The notes under the pieces are model-generated. The model saw only the letters and a list, made by a program, of their open reading frames with translations, did not search any database and was not told the origin of the DNA. A stretch of DNA of 64,000 nucleotides from CAWFLT01 sp963816795 (GTDB lineage Bacteria; Acidobacteriota; Vicinamibacteria; Vicinamibacterales; SCN-69-37), in the NCBI GenBank assembly GCA_963816795.1, contig CAWFLT010000005.1, positions 1-64,000 on the forward strand. The letters run 5' to 3'. The position numbers and the translations under genes are program-made. Below are positions 21,300 to 30,547 of the stretch, in pieces (position 1 is the first letter of the stretch; each line of letters starts with the position of its first letter).

Positions 21300-21498
21300 A
21301 GTACGGAGTGGAAAGCGCTTGAGGTGCGGAGTGGAGGGCGCTCGAGGTCCGGCGTGGAGGGCGCTCGAGGTCCGGCGTGAAGGGCGCTCGAGGTCCGGGG
21401 CGCTCGTAGCGCGCCTCGGGCTTGGAGGCGCGACGACTCGCGGGCGAAGTCCGGGGTGAAGGGCTGCTTGAAGTCCGGTGAAGACGGGCCGGCTTGAA
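21278..21498. repeat. 23-base tandem repeat array (copy 2, best preserved)
   Basis: Five consecutive units of exactly 23 bases start at 21278, 21301, 21324, 21347 and 21370; each begins GTCCGGAGTGAAGGG (or a close variant) and ends GCTTGAA or GCTCGAG. More degenerate units continue to 21498, interrupted by a GC-rich hairpin segment around 21400-21445. Most units contain TGA, and because 23 is not a multiple of three the array places stops in every frame. Confidence 0.9.
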
Positions 21499-21518
21499 AC
21501 CAGCCGGCGAGGTCCGTT

Positions 21519-21629
21519 AAGGTGGAACTAGAAGGGGAGTAGCCAGCGGGACGGCCCGTCGGCCGAATCGTCACCACTGCGCGGAGACGCGCACGGTTCG
21601 GTCGGGTTCCCAGGAACAGGCGAGACCTT
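21519..21629 (+). promoter_or_regulatory. yybP-ykoY (manganese) riboswitch aptamer
   Basis: The leader of the cation ATPase operon carries the hallmark of the yybP-ykoY class: GAAGGGGAGTAGCC at 21531-21544 (the conserved L1 side) and GGCGAGACCTTCG at 21619-21631 (the conserved 3' side), with AAGGT (21519-21523) and ACCTT (21625-21629) able to close P1. Between them is a variable region with a CGCGGAGACGCG-type loop element. This RNA class binds Mn2+ and usually controls Mn exporters and related P-type ATPases, which fits the downstream gene. Assigned by eye, not by covariance model. Confidence 0.8.
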
Positions 21630-21713
21630 CGCACAGCAGGTGCGAGGTGTCTCGCCGTTGTCGTTTGTGCGCGACCTCGCACCATTGCGCTGCCTGTGCA
21701 GCGCAAGGAGGAG
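21619..21713 (+). promoter_or_regulatory. Expression platform of the Mn riboswitch with competing hairpins
   Basis: Three mutually exclusive or nested pairings are visible. Bases 21619-21634 (GGCGAGACCTTCGCAC) can pair with 21640-21656 (GTGCGAGGTGTCTCGCC), which destroys the aptamer closing stem. Bases 21639-21648 (GGTGCGAGGT) can instead pair exactly with 21674-21683 (ACCTCGCACC). Next, TTGCGCTGC and GCAGCGCAA form a perfect 9-base hairpin around CTGT that ends directly against the GGAGGAG ribosome binding site (21707-21713). This suggests control of translation start, though direction of the switch is inferred. Confidence 0.65.
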
Positions 21714-21716
21714 CGC

Positions 21717-21911
21717 ATGGACCCCTTCGACATCCTCATCTCGGCCACCGGCATCGGCTCGTCTGCGGGCCTGGCCGGTCTCCTCGTGTGCGCCGCGCAC
21801 CAGCGTGCCGCCGCCCATCGCCTCTTGCGCCAGCGCCTGCGCGCTGGCTACACGGACGTCAGGACCTTCCACTACTGGGTGACCGCCAGCACCGTCGCGG
21901 GGCTCGTCTAA
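21717..21911 (+). CDS. Small membrane protein in the ATPase operon
   Basis: A 64-residue protein starting MDPFDILISATGIG with one hydrophobic segment (ISATGIGSSAGLAGLLVCAA), then a basic helix and WVTASTVAGLV. It begins six bases after GGAGGAG and its TAA overlaps the ATPase ATG (TAATG), so it is co-translated under the manganese riboswitch. No family is recognised. It could be a small partner or regulator of the pump; that is inference from position alone. Confidence 0.65.
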   Translation: MDPFDILISATGIGSSAGLAGLLVCAAHQRAAAHRLLRQRLRAGYTDVRTFHYWVTASTVAGLV

Positions 21912-24627
21912 TGGCAGCCACGACGACCCACGTCCGGCCGCCTGCGTCGCCTGCCACGCGCGAGCCTGCGTCCGAGCCCGGCGTGGCACACGCTCGACAC
22001 CGCCGCGACCGCGACGCGGCTCGACGCCACGTCAACGGGACTCGCCGCCGGCGAAGCGGCGCGGCGCCTGACGACGCACGGGCCGAACGAACTGAACGTC
22101 CAGGCACGCGAGTCTGCCTGGCGCACCTTCGCGGCCCAGTTCCAGAACGTGCTGATCGTGATTCTGCTCTGCGCCACGGTCATCTCCGGCTTTCTTGGCC
22201 ACACGCTCGAGGCGGTCGCGATCACCGTGATCGTGCTGTTCGCCGTGCTGCTCGGCTTCTTCCAGGAGTACCGCGCCAGCCGGGCCCTCGAAGCACTTCG
22301 GGAGATGGCGGCCCCGGCGGCGCACGTCCTGCGCGACGGCGAGGAGGTGACCGTCCCCGCGCGCGAGCTCGTCCCGGGCGATCTCGTGGTGCTTCGCGCC
22401 GGCGATCGCATACCGGCCGACCTCCGGCTGATCGAGGCCGTCAATCTCGCCGTCGACGAAGCGGCACTCACCGGCGAATCGACGCCGGCGCAAAAGGTCA
22501 CGCGACGCCATCGGCGCGGCGGCGCTGCCGCTCGGCGATCGACGCAACATGTCGTACGCCGGCACGATGGCCGTCCACGGGCGCGGCCGCGGCCTCGTCG
22601 TCGCCACCGGCATGGCGCACGGAGTTCGGCCACATCGCGCGCCTGGTCGAGACGCGTCGAGAGCAGCCGGACCCCGCTCCAGCTCAATCTCGACAAGCTG
22701 GGCGCCACGCTCGGCAAGGCGGCGATGGCGATCGTCGCGCTGGTGGTGGTCGTGGGTCTCGTTCGCGGCCTGCCGGTGATCGAGATGTTCATGTTCGGCA
22801 TTGCGCTCGCCGTCGCCGTCGTGCCCGAGGCGCTGCCCGCGGTGGTCACGATCTCGCTCGCCATCGGCGTGCGACGGATGGTGAAGCGAAACGCGCTCGT
22901 GCGGCGCCTTCCGATCGTCGAGACGCTCGGGAGCACGTCGGTCATCTGCTCGGACAAGACCGGCACGCTCACGAAGAACGAGATGACGGTGCGGCAGTTG
23001 TGGCTCGACGAGCGCCTGATCGACGTCACCGGGCGCTGGCTATGAGACCGCCGGCGAGTTTCGGGACGGCGGCGACCGGATTCGACGCGACGGAACAGGT
23101 TCAGGCTGCTGGCGGCTGCGGCCGTGCTCGCGTCCGATGCGCAACTGGTCGACCGTCGACGGCCGGACCCGCGTGACGGGCGATCCCACCGAGGGCGCGC
23201 TCGTCGTGCTCGGCCTCAAGGCCGGCCTCGATCAGGACGACCTCAACCACCGGCAGCCGCGCGTCGGCGAAATCCCGTTCACCTCGGAACGGCGGCGGAT
23301 GACGACCCTGCACGAGACGGCGGACGGCACGGTGGCCTATTCGAAAGGCGCCACCGAGGACGTCCTGGCTGGCTGCGTCAGCCTCTGGCAGACGGACGGC
23401 CCAGTGCCGCTCAGCACCGATCGCCGCGAGGCGATCCGCGCCGTCGAGCAGCGACTGGCTGGCAAACGGCCTGCGCGTCCTGGCGATTGCCACGAAGCAC
23501 GAGACCACGCTCGAGGACGCCGAAACCGGGCATGACGCTCCTCGGGCTGGTCGCCATGATGGACCCACCGCGGCCGGAGGCGCTCGACGCCGTCCGCACG
23601 TCGGCCGCGGCCGGCATCCGCACCGTGATGATCACGGGCGATCATCCGCTGACCGCGAGCTCCGTCGCCCGCGAGCTCGAGATCCTGAACGACCAGCGCG
23701 TCGTCACCGGGACTCGACCTCGACGCGATGAGCGAAAGCGATCTCGATCGGGCTGTGGATCGCATCGGCGTCTACGCGCGCGTCACCCCGGCCGACAAAC
23801 TCCGCGTCGTCGGGGCCTGGCAGAAGCGCGGCGCGATCGTGGCGATGACCGGCGACGGCGTCAACGACGCCCCGGCGCTCAAGAAGGCCGACGTCGGCGT
23901 CGCGATGGGCATCGCCGGGACCGACGTCAGCAAGGAAGCCGCCGGCATGACGCTGCTCGACGACAACTTCGCCACCATTGTCGCCGCCGTCGAAGAGGGA
24001 CGCCGCGTCTTCGGCAACATCAAGAAATACCTGATGTATCTGCTCTCGTGTAACGTCGGCGAGATCCTGCTGCTGGCGGGATCGGTGATCGCCGGCTTGC
24101 CGCTGCCGCTGACCGCGGTGCAGATCCTCTACGTCAACCTCGCCACCGACGGCCTGCCCGCGCTCGCGCTCGCAGTGGATCCGCCCGAGACCGACCTCAT
24201 GCAGCGGGCGCCGCGCGATCCGCGGGTCGGCATCTTCACGCGACCGGTCGTGCTGATCCTGCTCACGGCCGGCATCTGGTCCGCCATCATCAACATCGGT
24301 CTGCTGACGTGGCTCCTCCACGCCGGACGGCCCGTCAACGAGGTGATGGCGATGACCTTCATCGCGCTCGTGCTGGTTCAGTTCTTCAACGCGTACAACT
24401 GCCGCTCGGACCGGCTGTCGGTCTTCCAGAAACCGTTTGCGAACCGCTGGCTGAACCTCGCCGTGGCGTGGGAGCTGGTGCTGCTCGTGGTGATCACCTA
24501 CACGCCGTTCCTGCAGCCGGCATTCGGCACGTTCGCCTTGTCGGCGGCGGACTGGGCGCTCACGGCCGGCCTCGCCTTCACCATCGTGCCGGTCGTCGAG
24601 CTGGTGAAGTGGCGGGCGCGGGAGTGA
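21911..24627 (+). CDS. P-type cation-transporting ATPase (P2, Ca2+/Mn2+-type), heavily frameshifted
   Basis: Inner-membrane pump of the P2 ATPase family, about 900 residues when rejoined. In order: N-terminal cation_ATPase_N region (GPNELNVQARESAWRTFAAQ), A-domain with DEAALTGEST, M4 with VVPEALPAVVTISLAIG, phosphorylation site SDKTGTLTKNEMT, nucleotide-binding region (VTGDPTEGALVVLG, YSKGATEDVL), TGDGVNDAPALKKADVGVAM hinge, and six C-terminal spans with QILYVNLATDGLPALAL. Roughly ten single-base shifts (near 21979, 22505, 22620, 22660, 23045-23155, 23465, 23535, 23715) break it, yet no motif is lost. The riboswitch upstream argues that manganese is a substrate or signal. Stop TGA at 24625-24627 falls in a 23-base repeat unit. 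Confidence 0.88.
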
Positions 24628-24748
24628 AAGACACTTGAAGTCCAGTACTGGCGCGCGAGGTCCGGAATGAAGGGCGCGGGAAGTCCGGAGTGAAAGGCAC
24701 TTGAAGTCCGGCGTGACGTGCGCTTGAAGTCCTGGGTGGAAAAGCATG
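24619..24748. repeat. 23-base tandem repeat array (copy 3)
   Basis: At least three well-kept 23-base units (starting 24660, 24683 and 24706, each GTCCGG-) follow two shorter ones. The first partial unit (GGAGTGAAAG, 24621 on) provides the TGA stop of the P-type ATPase gene, as seen for mutM at 21299. Units end in TTGAA or GGGAA. Confidence 0.85.
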
Positions 24749-24764
24749 AGGCTTGGCGCTGACA

Positions 24765-24873
24765 GCGCGCGGAGGCCGAAGCGAAATGCGGTGGAGTCCG
24801 GCACGGACACCGACCGGAGCGCGGGGCGGAGCGCGCGGAGGTCGAAGCGAAATGGGGGTGGGGCCCCATTTCG
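24765..24873. terminator. Direct repeat and terminator-like hairpin before the next gene
   Basis: A 24-base sequence starting GCGCGCGGAGG and ending AAGCGAAATG occurs at 24765-24788 and again at 24831-24854 with one difference. The second copy runs into a perfect 10-base hairpin, CGAAATGGGG (24848-24857) with CCCCATTTCG (24864-24873). No U-run follows. It could end transcription of the ATPase operon. Confidence 0.5.
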
Positions 24874-24905
24874 GACTAAGGAAGTAGACTGAGCCAGGTC
24901 TGCTT

Positions 24906-25917
24906 ATGAACACGCCCGCACCCGACACCATCTGCCCGCTCTGCGGCGAGACGAATGAGTGCGGCATGGCGGCCGGCGAGAGCACCTGCTGGTGTTTTTC
25001 GGCAGCGATTCCAGCCGACGTCCTCGAGCGGATTCCAGCCGATCAACGCGGCCGCGCCTGTATCTGCGCCAAATGCGCTGCACCAGACAACGCGCCTGGC
25101 CACACCCGCGCGAAGGGCGTCGTTGCGCTCGTCATCGCGTTCCTGCTCTTGGTGGCATCGCCACAGGGCCTGGTGCAGTCGGGCGTTGGGACCATCACTG
25201 GCGTCGTGCGCGACCGGGCGAATGGCGTCATCCCCGGTGCAGTCATCACCGTGACCGCTGGCGACGGCGCACCCCGGAAGGTGACCGCGGCCGCCGATGG
25301 CCGGTATCGTGTTGCCGACCTGCCGGCTGGCGTCTATCGCGTTCGAGCCGAACTGGCGGGCTTCAGGCCCTCGCCAGCTGAAACAGTGACCGTTTCAGGC
25401 AGCGGAACCGTGGAGCTGCATTTCGCGTTGCGCATCGGCTTCCTGGCGATCGCCGACTACGTCTTGCCCGCAGGAGGTGCTCGCGGGGCATTACAAAAGG
25501 CCGATGTCGTCCTACAGTCTGCGGATTACGGAGACGCTGGGCCCTCGCGTCCTTCCGCCCTGCGAATGCACGATCGACACGTTACATCGCGCGCAAATCG
25601 TCGGCGTCTTCAAGAACACCGGCCCGGAGCTGGTCACTGGCGGGACGATCACGTTTCATCAGGATCAGGCCGGCGAGTGGGTCGAGGACGGTCGGACGTA
25701 CCGCGGTCAGTTCGCGCCGTATCGCGCCGGCGACGAGCTCATCGGGCTCTTCAGCCGCGACGATGCGGGCCGCCTGTCGGAGCTCGCAGGTCCTCATTAC
25801 ATCGTCTCGCGTTGTCGACGGACGCGTGAAGGTTCCGCCGTATTCCGCGTCGGGGTGACGGAAGACATGAGCCTCGACGCGTTCATCGCGGCGCTCAAGC
25901 GACTGCTGGCGTCCTAG
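24906..25917 (+). CDS. Cysteine-rich CWC motif plus carboxypeptidase-regulatory-like domain protein, frameshifted
   Basis: Reads as three parts. Residues 1-65 match the small cysteine-rich CWC family: CPLCGETNECG, ESTCWCF, and CICAKCAA, eight cysteines in a zinc-ribbon-like layout. An apparent signal or membrane segment follows (VVALVIAFLLLVASPQG, about 72-90), then a carboxypeptidase-regulatory-like beta domain (GTITGVVRDRANGVIPGAVI, GRYRVADLPAGVYRVRAELA). After a one-base shift near 25465 a C-terminal region continues (TGGTITFHQDQAGEWVEDG, VGVTEDMSLDAFIAALKRLL) with no known family. A cytosolic zinc ribbon before a signal sequence is odd; a lost stop between two genes near 25110 is likely, so this may be a CWC gene followed by a secreted protein gene. 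Confidence 0.6.
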
Positions 25918-26080
25918 GGCCCGTCAGGAAGACATGAGCCGTTCTGACCGCCGATGCATCCCGCCTCGCGGCGTTGCTCGTCGGTCAAATGCGCTGGGCA
26001 TTCTCCCTCCTCGCGCCTGGCGATCGGGCGCCTCGACGCCCAGAACAGCTCAGTTGTTTCCTGACGGCCCTGAGCTACGC
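25918..26080. other. Intergenic, nothing recognised
   Basis: No gene, hairpin or repeat is evident between the preceding stop and the start of the heptanucleotide array. A short open stretch reading TADASRLAALLVGQMRWAF exists on the plus strand but has no start and runs straight into the repeat array. Confidence 0.5.
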
Positions 26081-26338
26081 CGCGATTCCCCGATTACCCA
26101 TCGCGATTGCCGATTGCCGATCGAGATTGCCGATTCGCCCGATTGTCCATCGCGATTGCCGATTGTCGATTGTCGATCGGGATTGCCGATTATCGATGTC
26201 TCTGCGATTGCAGATTGCCCATCGCGATTGCCGATTGTCGATTGTCCATCGCGATTGCCGATTGTCGATTGCCGATCGGGATTGTCGATTATCGATGTCT
26301 CTGCGATTGCAGATTCGCCGATTACCGATTGTCCATTC
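26081..26338. repeat. Heptanucleotide repeat array (GATTGCC/GATTACC), left
   Basis: Near-continuous 7-base units GATTGCC, GATTGTC and GATTACC with interspersed ATCGCGA- and ATCGGGA-type units. A longer block ending TCTCTGCGATTGCAGATT occurs twice (about 26203-26219 and 26298-26314), giving a higher-order period of about 95 bases; CTGCGATTGCAG is itself a small hairpin. The stop codon of the M28 peptidase gene (26339-26341, minus strand) directly abuts the array. Confidence 0.9.
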
Positions 26339-27854
26339 TCACGGTCCGCAGTACGTCCCGGTGAAATCGCGGCAGCGCTCGAGCTTGAACGCCGGATCGA
26401 CGCGCCGGGCGCCTTGTCGGCCTCGGCCACCGCGCGGCCGGTCGCGTACATCCAGCGCGTCATCTTCGTCAGCTTCGCGACGTCGATGCGATCCGGGTTG
26501 TCGAACGGCGTGTGGTAGTCCGGGTGCAGCAGCGTCGTGAAGAACAGCGCCGGCACGCCGTTGCGCGCGTACGGCAGGTGATCGCTGCGGTAGTACCAGC
26601 CCTCGCGATGCTTCGGATCGTCCCACGAGTGATCGAGCGTGAAGCCGGACACGGCCTTGTTGGCGGCGAGCGCCATCTCGACGAGCTCCGGCGAGTTGCG
26701 ATGCGGCGGCAGCACGCCGAGCAGCGCCGCCGTCGTCGGATCGTTGCGGCCCATCATGTCGCCGTTGAGGCACGGCGACGATCGACGTGAGCGGCACGGT
26801 CGGATGCTTCACGTACCAGCGCGAGCCCATCAGCCCGCGCTCTTCGGCGCCGTGCCAGATGAACAGCGCCGACCGGCGGCCCGGCGACGCGGACATCGCG
26901 CGGCCGATCGCCAGCAGCGCCACGGACGTCGTCGCGTTGTCGTCGGCGCCGTTCCAGATCTCGTCGCCGTTGACCGGATAGCGCTCGCCGTCGTGATCCT
27001 GATGCGCGCTGAACAGCACGTACTCGTCGCGCGAGCTTCGGATCGCGGCCCGGCACCTTCGCGATGACGTTGACGGACGGATACGTGAAGCTGTCGGTGA
27101 AGATCGACGCGACCAGCCGCGCGTCGGCGGCGAGCGGGCCGCCGAGCGCCGACTCGCGCACGTAGAGCAGCGGCATGCCGCGCGTCGGCCGTGCGCTGCT
27201 CGGCGGTGCCGTCCGGATCGAGCGCGTAGGTGCCGCGCGGAAACGAGAACGGCGACGCGCTCCCACTGATCGCTGCGCCGTCGTCCGGCACGATCGCGAC
27301 GATCGCCGCCGGCGCCTCCGCGGCGACCGTCTTCTGAATCGCGCGCAGCCAGGTGCGCAGCGCCTGCGGCGGCCGGGCCCGGCGCGCCGGCGCGCGCGCG
27401 GCGCGTAGCGCACGACGAGCGACGCGGTCCTTGATCGATCGAGGCCGGCCAGCGCGTCGGCCGACGGCGACGATCACCGGCGCGTCGACATTGGCGAGCA
27501 CGGTGCGCGTCGGGCACGACGTCGCGGCCCATGCGCAGCGTCTTGCCGCCGAGCGTGACCGGGCTGCTCGCCGAGACGCGGAAGCGCTCGAGCGGGAAGA
27601 ACTGAAAGTAGGTGCCGTTGTCGCCGGCCGGCTGCAGACCCGCCGTCGCGCGCGCGCTCGGCGAGCCACACCGACGCCGTCATCTCGTCGAGCGTGCCGC
27701 CCTCGCGGCCGCGCATCGCGTCGCCGGCGAGCGTGAACAGATCGGCCTTGATGTCGGCCTCGCGGATCCTGTCGATCGGATCCGGCGCCTGCGCCCCGCC
27801 GACTCCGACGGCAAGGGCGAGCATGATCGCGATTGACCACTGCCGATGACCCAT
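26339..27854 (-). CDS. Secreted M28-family zinc aminopeptidase, heavily frameshifted
   Basis: Exported peptidase, about 500 residues. N-terminal signal peptide (MGHRQWSIAIMLALAVGVGG, start 27854; a shorter start is 27824) is followed by DPIDRIREADIKADLFTLAG and a PA-like region, then the M28 catalytic core: SAHQDHDG (first zinc His and Asp), NGADDNATTSVALL (bridging Asp), HGAEERGLMGS (catalytic Glu pair), GRNDPTT and the late HTPFDNPDRIDVAKL with the last His. At least five single-base shifts lie between about 26760 and 27700. Both ends touch heptanucleotide arrays: residues before the hydrophobic core of the signal peptide are encoded by repeat-like sequence, and the stop lies at the left array. 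Confidence 0.82.
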
Positions 27855-28090
27855 TGCCGATTGTCGGTTACCCATCGAAACGATTACTCGATGACCGATT
27901 GCCTCATGGCAACGATTGCTCGATTGTCGATTGTCGATCATGCCGATTACCCGATTCGATGCCGATTACCCATCGCGATGCGATTGCCCGATTACCCATC
28001 GGAACGATTGCGCGATTGCCGATTACCCATCGGGATTGCCCGATTGCCGATGTGTTTGCGATTGCAGATTACCGATTACCGATTATCGAT
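27836..28090. repeat. Heptanucleotide repeat array, right
   Basis: Second array of GATTGCC, GATTACC and CGATTGT units, also containing one TGTTTGCGATTGCAGATT block like those on the left. It separates the M28 gene start from the DUF1592 gene end. The TAA of the DUF1592 gene (28076-28078 on the minus strand) and its last residues (STIDNR) are written in repeat units. Confidence 0.9.
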
Positions 28091-30547
28091 TGTCGACTGC
28101 CTCGCGCGCCCGGGTATCGCCTCCGCGCGCCGCGACTGGAACGGCAGGCTGCGAATGACTTCGCGCACGAGCGTCTGGAAGCCGTAGCCCGACTCCGCCA
28201 CGTTCTTGCTGATGGTCCGCACCGTGGGCCGGTCGTAGCGCTGGAGACCACGGCCGAGGCTGTACACCAGCAGCTTTTCGGTCAGCGCGCTGGTCAGCTC
28301 CGGCCGCATGTCGCCAAGGATCTCCCGCATCTCGGCGGGGTTGCTGAACGACTTGCCGCTCGGGAGCACGCCACTCGAGTCGACCTTGAAGGTGCCGTCC
28401 TGGGTCCGCCACTTGCCGATCGCGTCGTAGTTCTCGAGCGCGAAGCCGAGCGGATCCATCCGCGAATGGCAGGACGCGCAGATCGCATTGGTCCGGTGCT
28501 TCTCCATCTGCTGCCGCAGCGTGACCGACGTGCCGAGCGCCTCTTCGTCGAGCGCCGGCACATCGGCCGGCGGCGGTGGCGGCGGCGTGCCGAGAATGTT
28601 CTGAAGGATGTACTTGCCGCGAATGACGACCGACGTCCGGGTCGGATAGCTCGACACCGCCAGCACGCTCCCGTGGCCCAACACCCCGCCACGCTGATCG
28701 GTGGTCAGGTCAACCCGGCGGAACTCGTTGCCGGTGACGCCGTCGATGCCGTAGAACCGGGCGAGCGGCTCGTTCAGGTAGGTGTAGCGCGCGGTGACGA
28801 ACTCGCTGATCGGCCGGTTGCCGCGCAGCATCGCGTCGAAGAACATCCGCGTTTCGGTCTTCATCGCATCGCGCAGCGCCGACGTCCAGGCCGGAAACTT
28901 CTGCGGATCCGGCTTGATGGTGTCGAGGTTGCGAATCTCGAGCCACTGACCGGCGAAGTTTTCCGCCATGGCGCTGGCCTTCTGATCGGTCAGCATTCGC
29001 TTCACTTGCGCATCGAGTACGGCAGGCGTGCTCAACTGGCGGCGCTCGGCCAGCGACAACAGTTCGTCGTCCGGCATCGAGTTCCAGAGGAAGTAGCTCA
29101 GCCGCGACGCCAACTCGACGTCGGTGACGCGATGGGTCCTGGTGGGATCGTTCGGATAGAGATCGCGTTCGATGTGAAACAGGAAATGCGGCGACACCAG
29201 CATGGCCTGAATCGCGACCGCGAGGCCCTGCTCCACCGAAAGCCCGTCGGCCTGCGCCATGGCGACGAACTTCTTCAGCGACGCCACTTCGAGCCGCGTC
29301 ACCGGCCGCCGGTAGGCGCGCCGCGCGAGCGTGGACAGAATCCGGTCGACACACGCCGATCCGGTCTTCGGATCGCAGATCAGGACCCGTTTACGGCTGG
29401 GCTTCTCTTCCGTCAACGGGAAGGGCCCGACGATCGTCATCGAGCCGATCCACTTGTTGGTCGTGTCCTTGTAGATGTTCTCCTTGGCGAGCGTCTTCAC
29501 GAAATCGTCGTTGATGAAGCCGAGGCGAACGTGATGGTCGCCTTCCGGCAGCGACACCCTGATCATTTCCTCGGAGTACGGGTTGAAATACACCAGGCCA
29601 GACGGCTTGGTCTCGACGACCTTCGTCTTGATCAGCTTTCCGTCCACCCAGACACCGAGGATCACGGGCTTGGCGGGGGTGAACCACTCGCCCGGCCGCT
29701 GGCCCGGCAGGCCAATGCGGAGGTCGTAGTCGGCGTCGAAGTCGACGCGGTGTGTCGCCTCCACATTGCTCGGATCGATTCGGCGGAGATTCTTGAACCG
29801 GAGGCTGTACTCGATCTCAATCGCCTTCGGCAGCGGTTCGGCGGCCACGGTCCGCTCGGCAATGCGCGTGGCGGCCGACAGGTACTTGTCCATCAGGACC
29901 GGCGAGACCGTCAGCACATCGCCGATATTGTCGAAGCCCTCGCCCGAGTCGTCGGTCGGGAAATTCTTGTCGGCGCGAAACTCGATGGCCAGCAAGTCGC
30001 GAATGGTGTTGGTGTATTCCGCCCGATTCAGCCGCCGCGCCGTCACGCGGCCCGGATCCGGTTTGATCGCGGCATCGAACCGCGCGAAGTCGGTTTCGAG
30101 CAGCTTGATCAGCGCCGCGATCTCCGCCTCGGGCCGCTCGATCTCGGCCGGTGGCATCTCGCGCGCCTTGAGCCGTCTCATGATCAATTCCCATTGATCA
30201 CGGTCGGCCGAGAGCGATTCCACCGTCCGGTACTTCGCGAGGTCGAAGCCGCCCTCGGGGTCGGGGGAGGTGTGGCACTCACTGCACGTGAAATCGAAGA
30301 GCACGTCGGTGGCGGCCTTGAACGCGGCGGTCGTCGGCGGATGATACACGGGCGCCACCGCGGGCTTCGGCGCCGGCGTGGCGGCCGCTCGGGACGACAC
30401 CGGAGCCGGAGCCTTGGCCGGCGCCTGCACCTGAGCCTTGCCGGCTGCCTTCGCGGCTGGCGCCGTTCCCTGCGCTGACGATCTGATCTGAATCGCCGCC
30501 AGCAGCGCAATCGCCGAGATGCCGACGACGACGTCACGAACTCTCAT
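28076..30547 (-). CDS. DUF1592-family secreted c-type cytochrome-like protein
   Basis: An intact 823-residue relative of the protein at 4640-7926, with the DUF1587, DUF1592, DUF1588 and DUF1585 blocks. Signal peptide (VVVGISAIALLAAIQIRSSA) and a low-complexity Ala/Pro linker precede the first haem motif CSECH (residues 88-92); the second, CASCH, is near residue 690 before SRMDPLGFALENYDAIG. DUF1587 shows RRLNRAEYTNTIRDLL; DUF1592 shows SRLSYFLWNSMPDDELLSLA; DUF1585 shows EKLLVYSLGRGLQRYDR. It lacks the long insert of its relative. ATG at 30547 overlaps the upstream nucleoside-hydrolase-like stop by four bases. Probably periplasmic and redox-active by inference. Confidence 0.92.
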   Translation of the reverse strand: MRVRDVVVGISAIALLAAIQIRSSAQGTAPAAKAAGKAQVQAPAKAPAPVSSRAAATPAPKPAVAPVYHPPTTAAFKAATDVLFDFTCSECHTSPDPEGGFDLAKYRTVESLSADRDQWELIMRRLKAREMPPAEIERPEAEIAALIKLLETDFARFDAAIKPDPGRVTARRLNRAEYTNTIRDLLAIEFRADKNFPTDDSGEGFDNIGDVLTVSPVLMDKYLSAATRIAERTVAAEPLPKAIEIEYSLRFKNLRRIDPSNVEATHRVDFDADYDLRIGLPGQRPGEWFTPAKPVILGVWVDGKLIKTKVVETKPSGLVYFNPYSEEMIRVSLPEGDHHVRLGFINDDFVKTLAKENIYKDTTNKWIGSMTIVGPFPLTEEKPSRKRVLICDPKTGSACVDRILSTLARRAYRRPVTRLEVASLKKFVAMAQADGLSVEQGLAVAIQAMLVSPHFLFHIERDLYPNDPTRTHRVTDVELASRLSYFLWNSMPDDELLSLAERRQLSTPAVLDAQVKRMLTDQKASAMAENFAGQWLEIRNLDTIKPDPQKFPAWTSALRDAMKTETRMFFDAMLRGNRPISEFVTARYTYLNEPLARFYGIDGVTGNEFRRVDLTTDQRGGVLGHGSVLAVSSYPTRTSVVIRGKYILQNILGTPPPPPPADVPALDEEALGTSVTLRQQMEKHRTNAICASCHSRMDPLGFALENYDAIGKWRTQDGTFKVDSSGVLPSGKSFSNPAEMREILGDMRPELTSALTEKLLVYSLGRGLQRYDRPTVRTISKNVAESGYGFQTLVREVIRSLPFQSRRAEAIPGRARQSTIDNR

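Noticed and set aside
21278..21498. Regularly spaced repeats that might be a CRISPR array
   Set aside because: Units are directly tandem with a 23-base period, have no unique spacers, are degenerate, and no cas gene is nearby.
26050..26757. Extension of the M28 peptidase frame through the heptamer array
   Set aside because: The extra C-terminal residues are pure repeat translation; the conserved end (FTGTYCGP) followed by TGA at 26339 lies in another frame.
27833..30478. 881-codon open frame on the plus strand
   Set aside because: It lies exactly opposite the DUF1592 gene, has Arg/Leu/Glu-rich composition typical of antisense frames in GC-rich DNA, and no recognisable domain.
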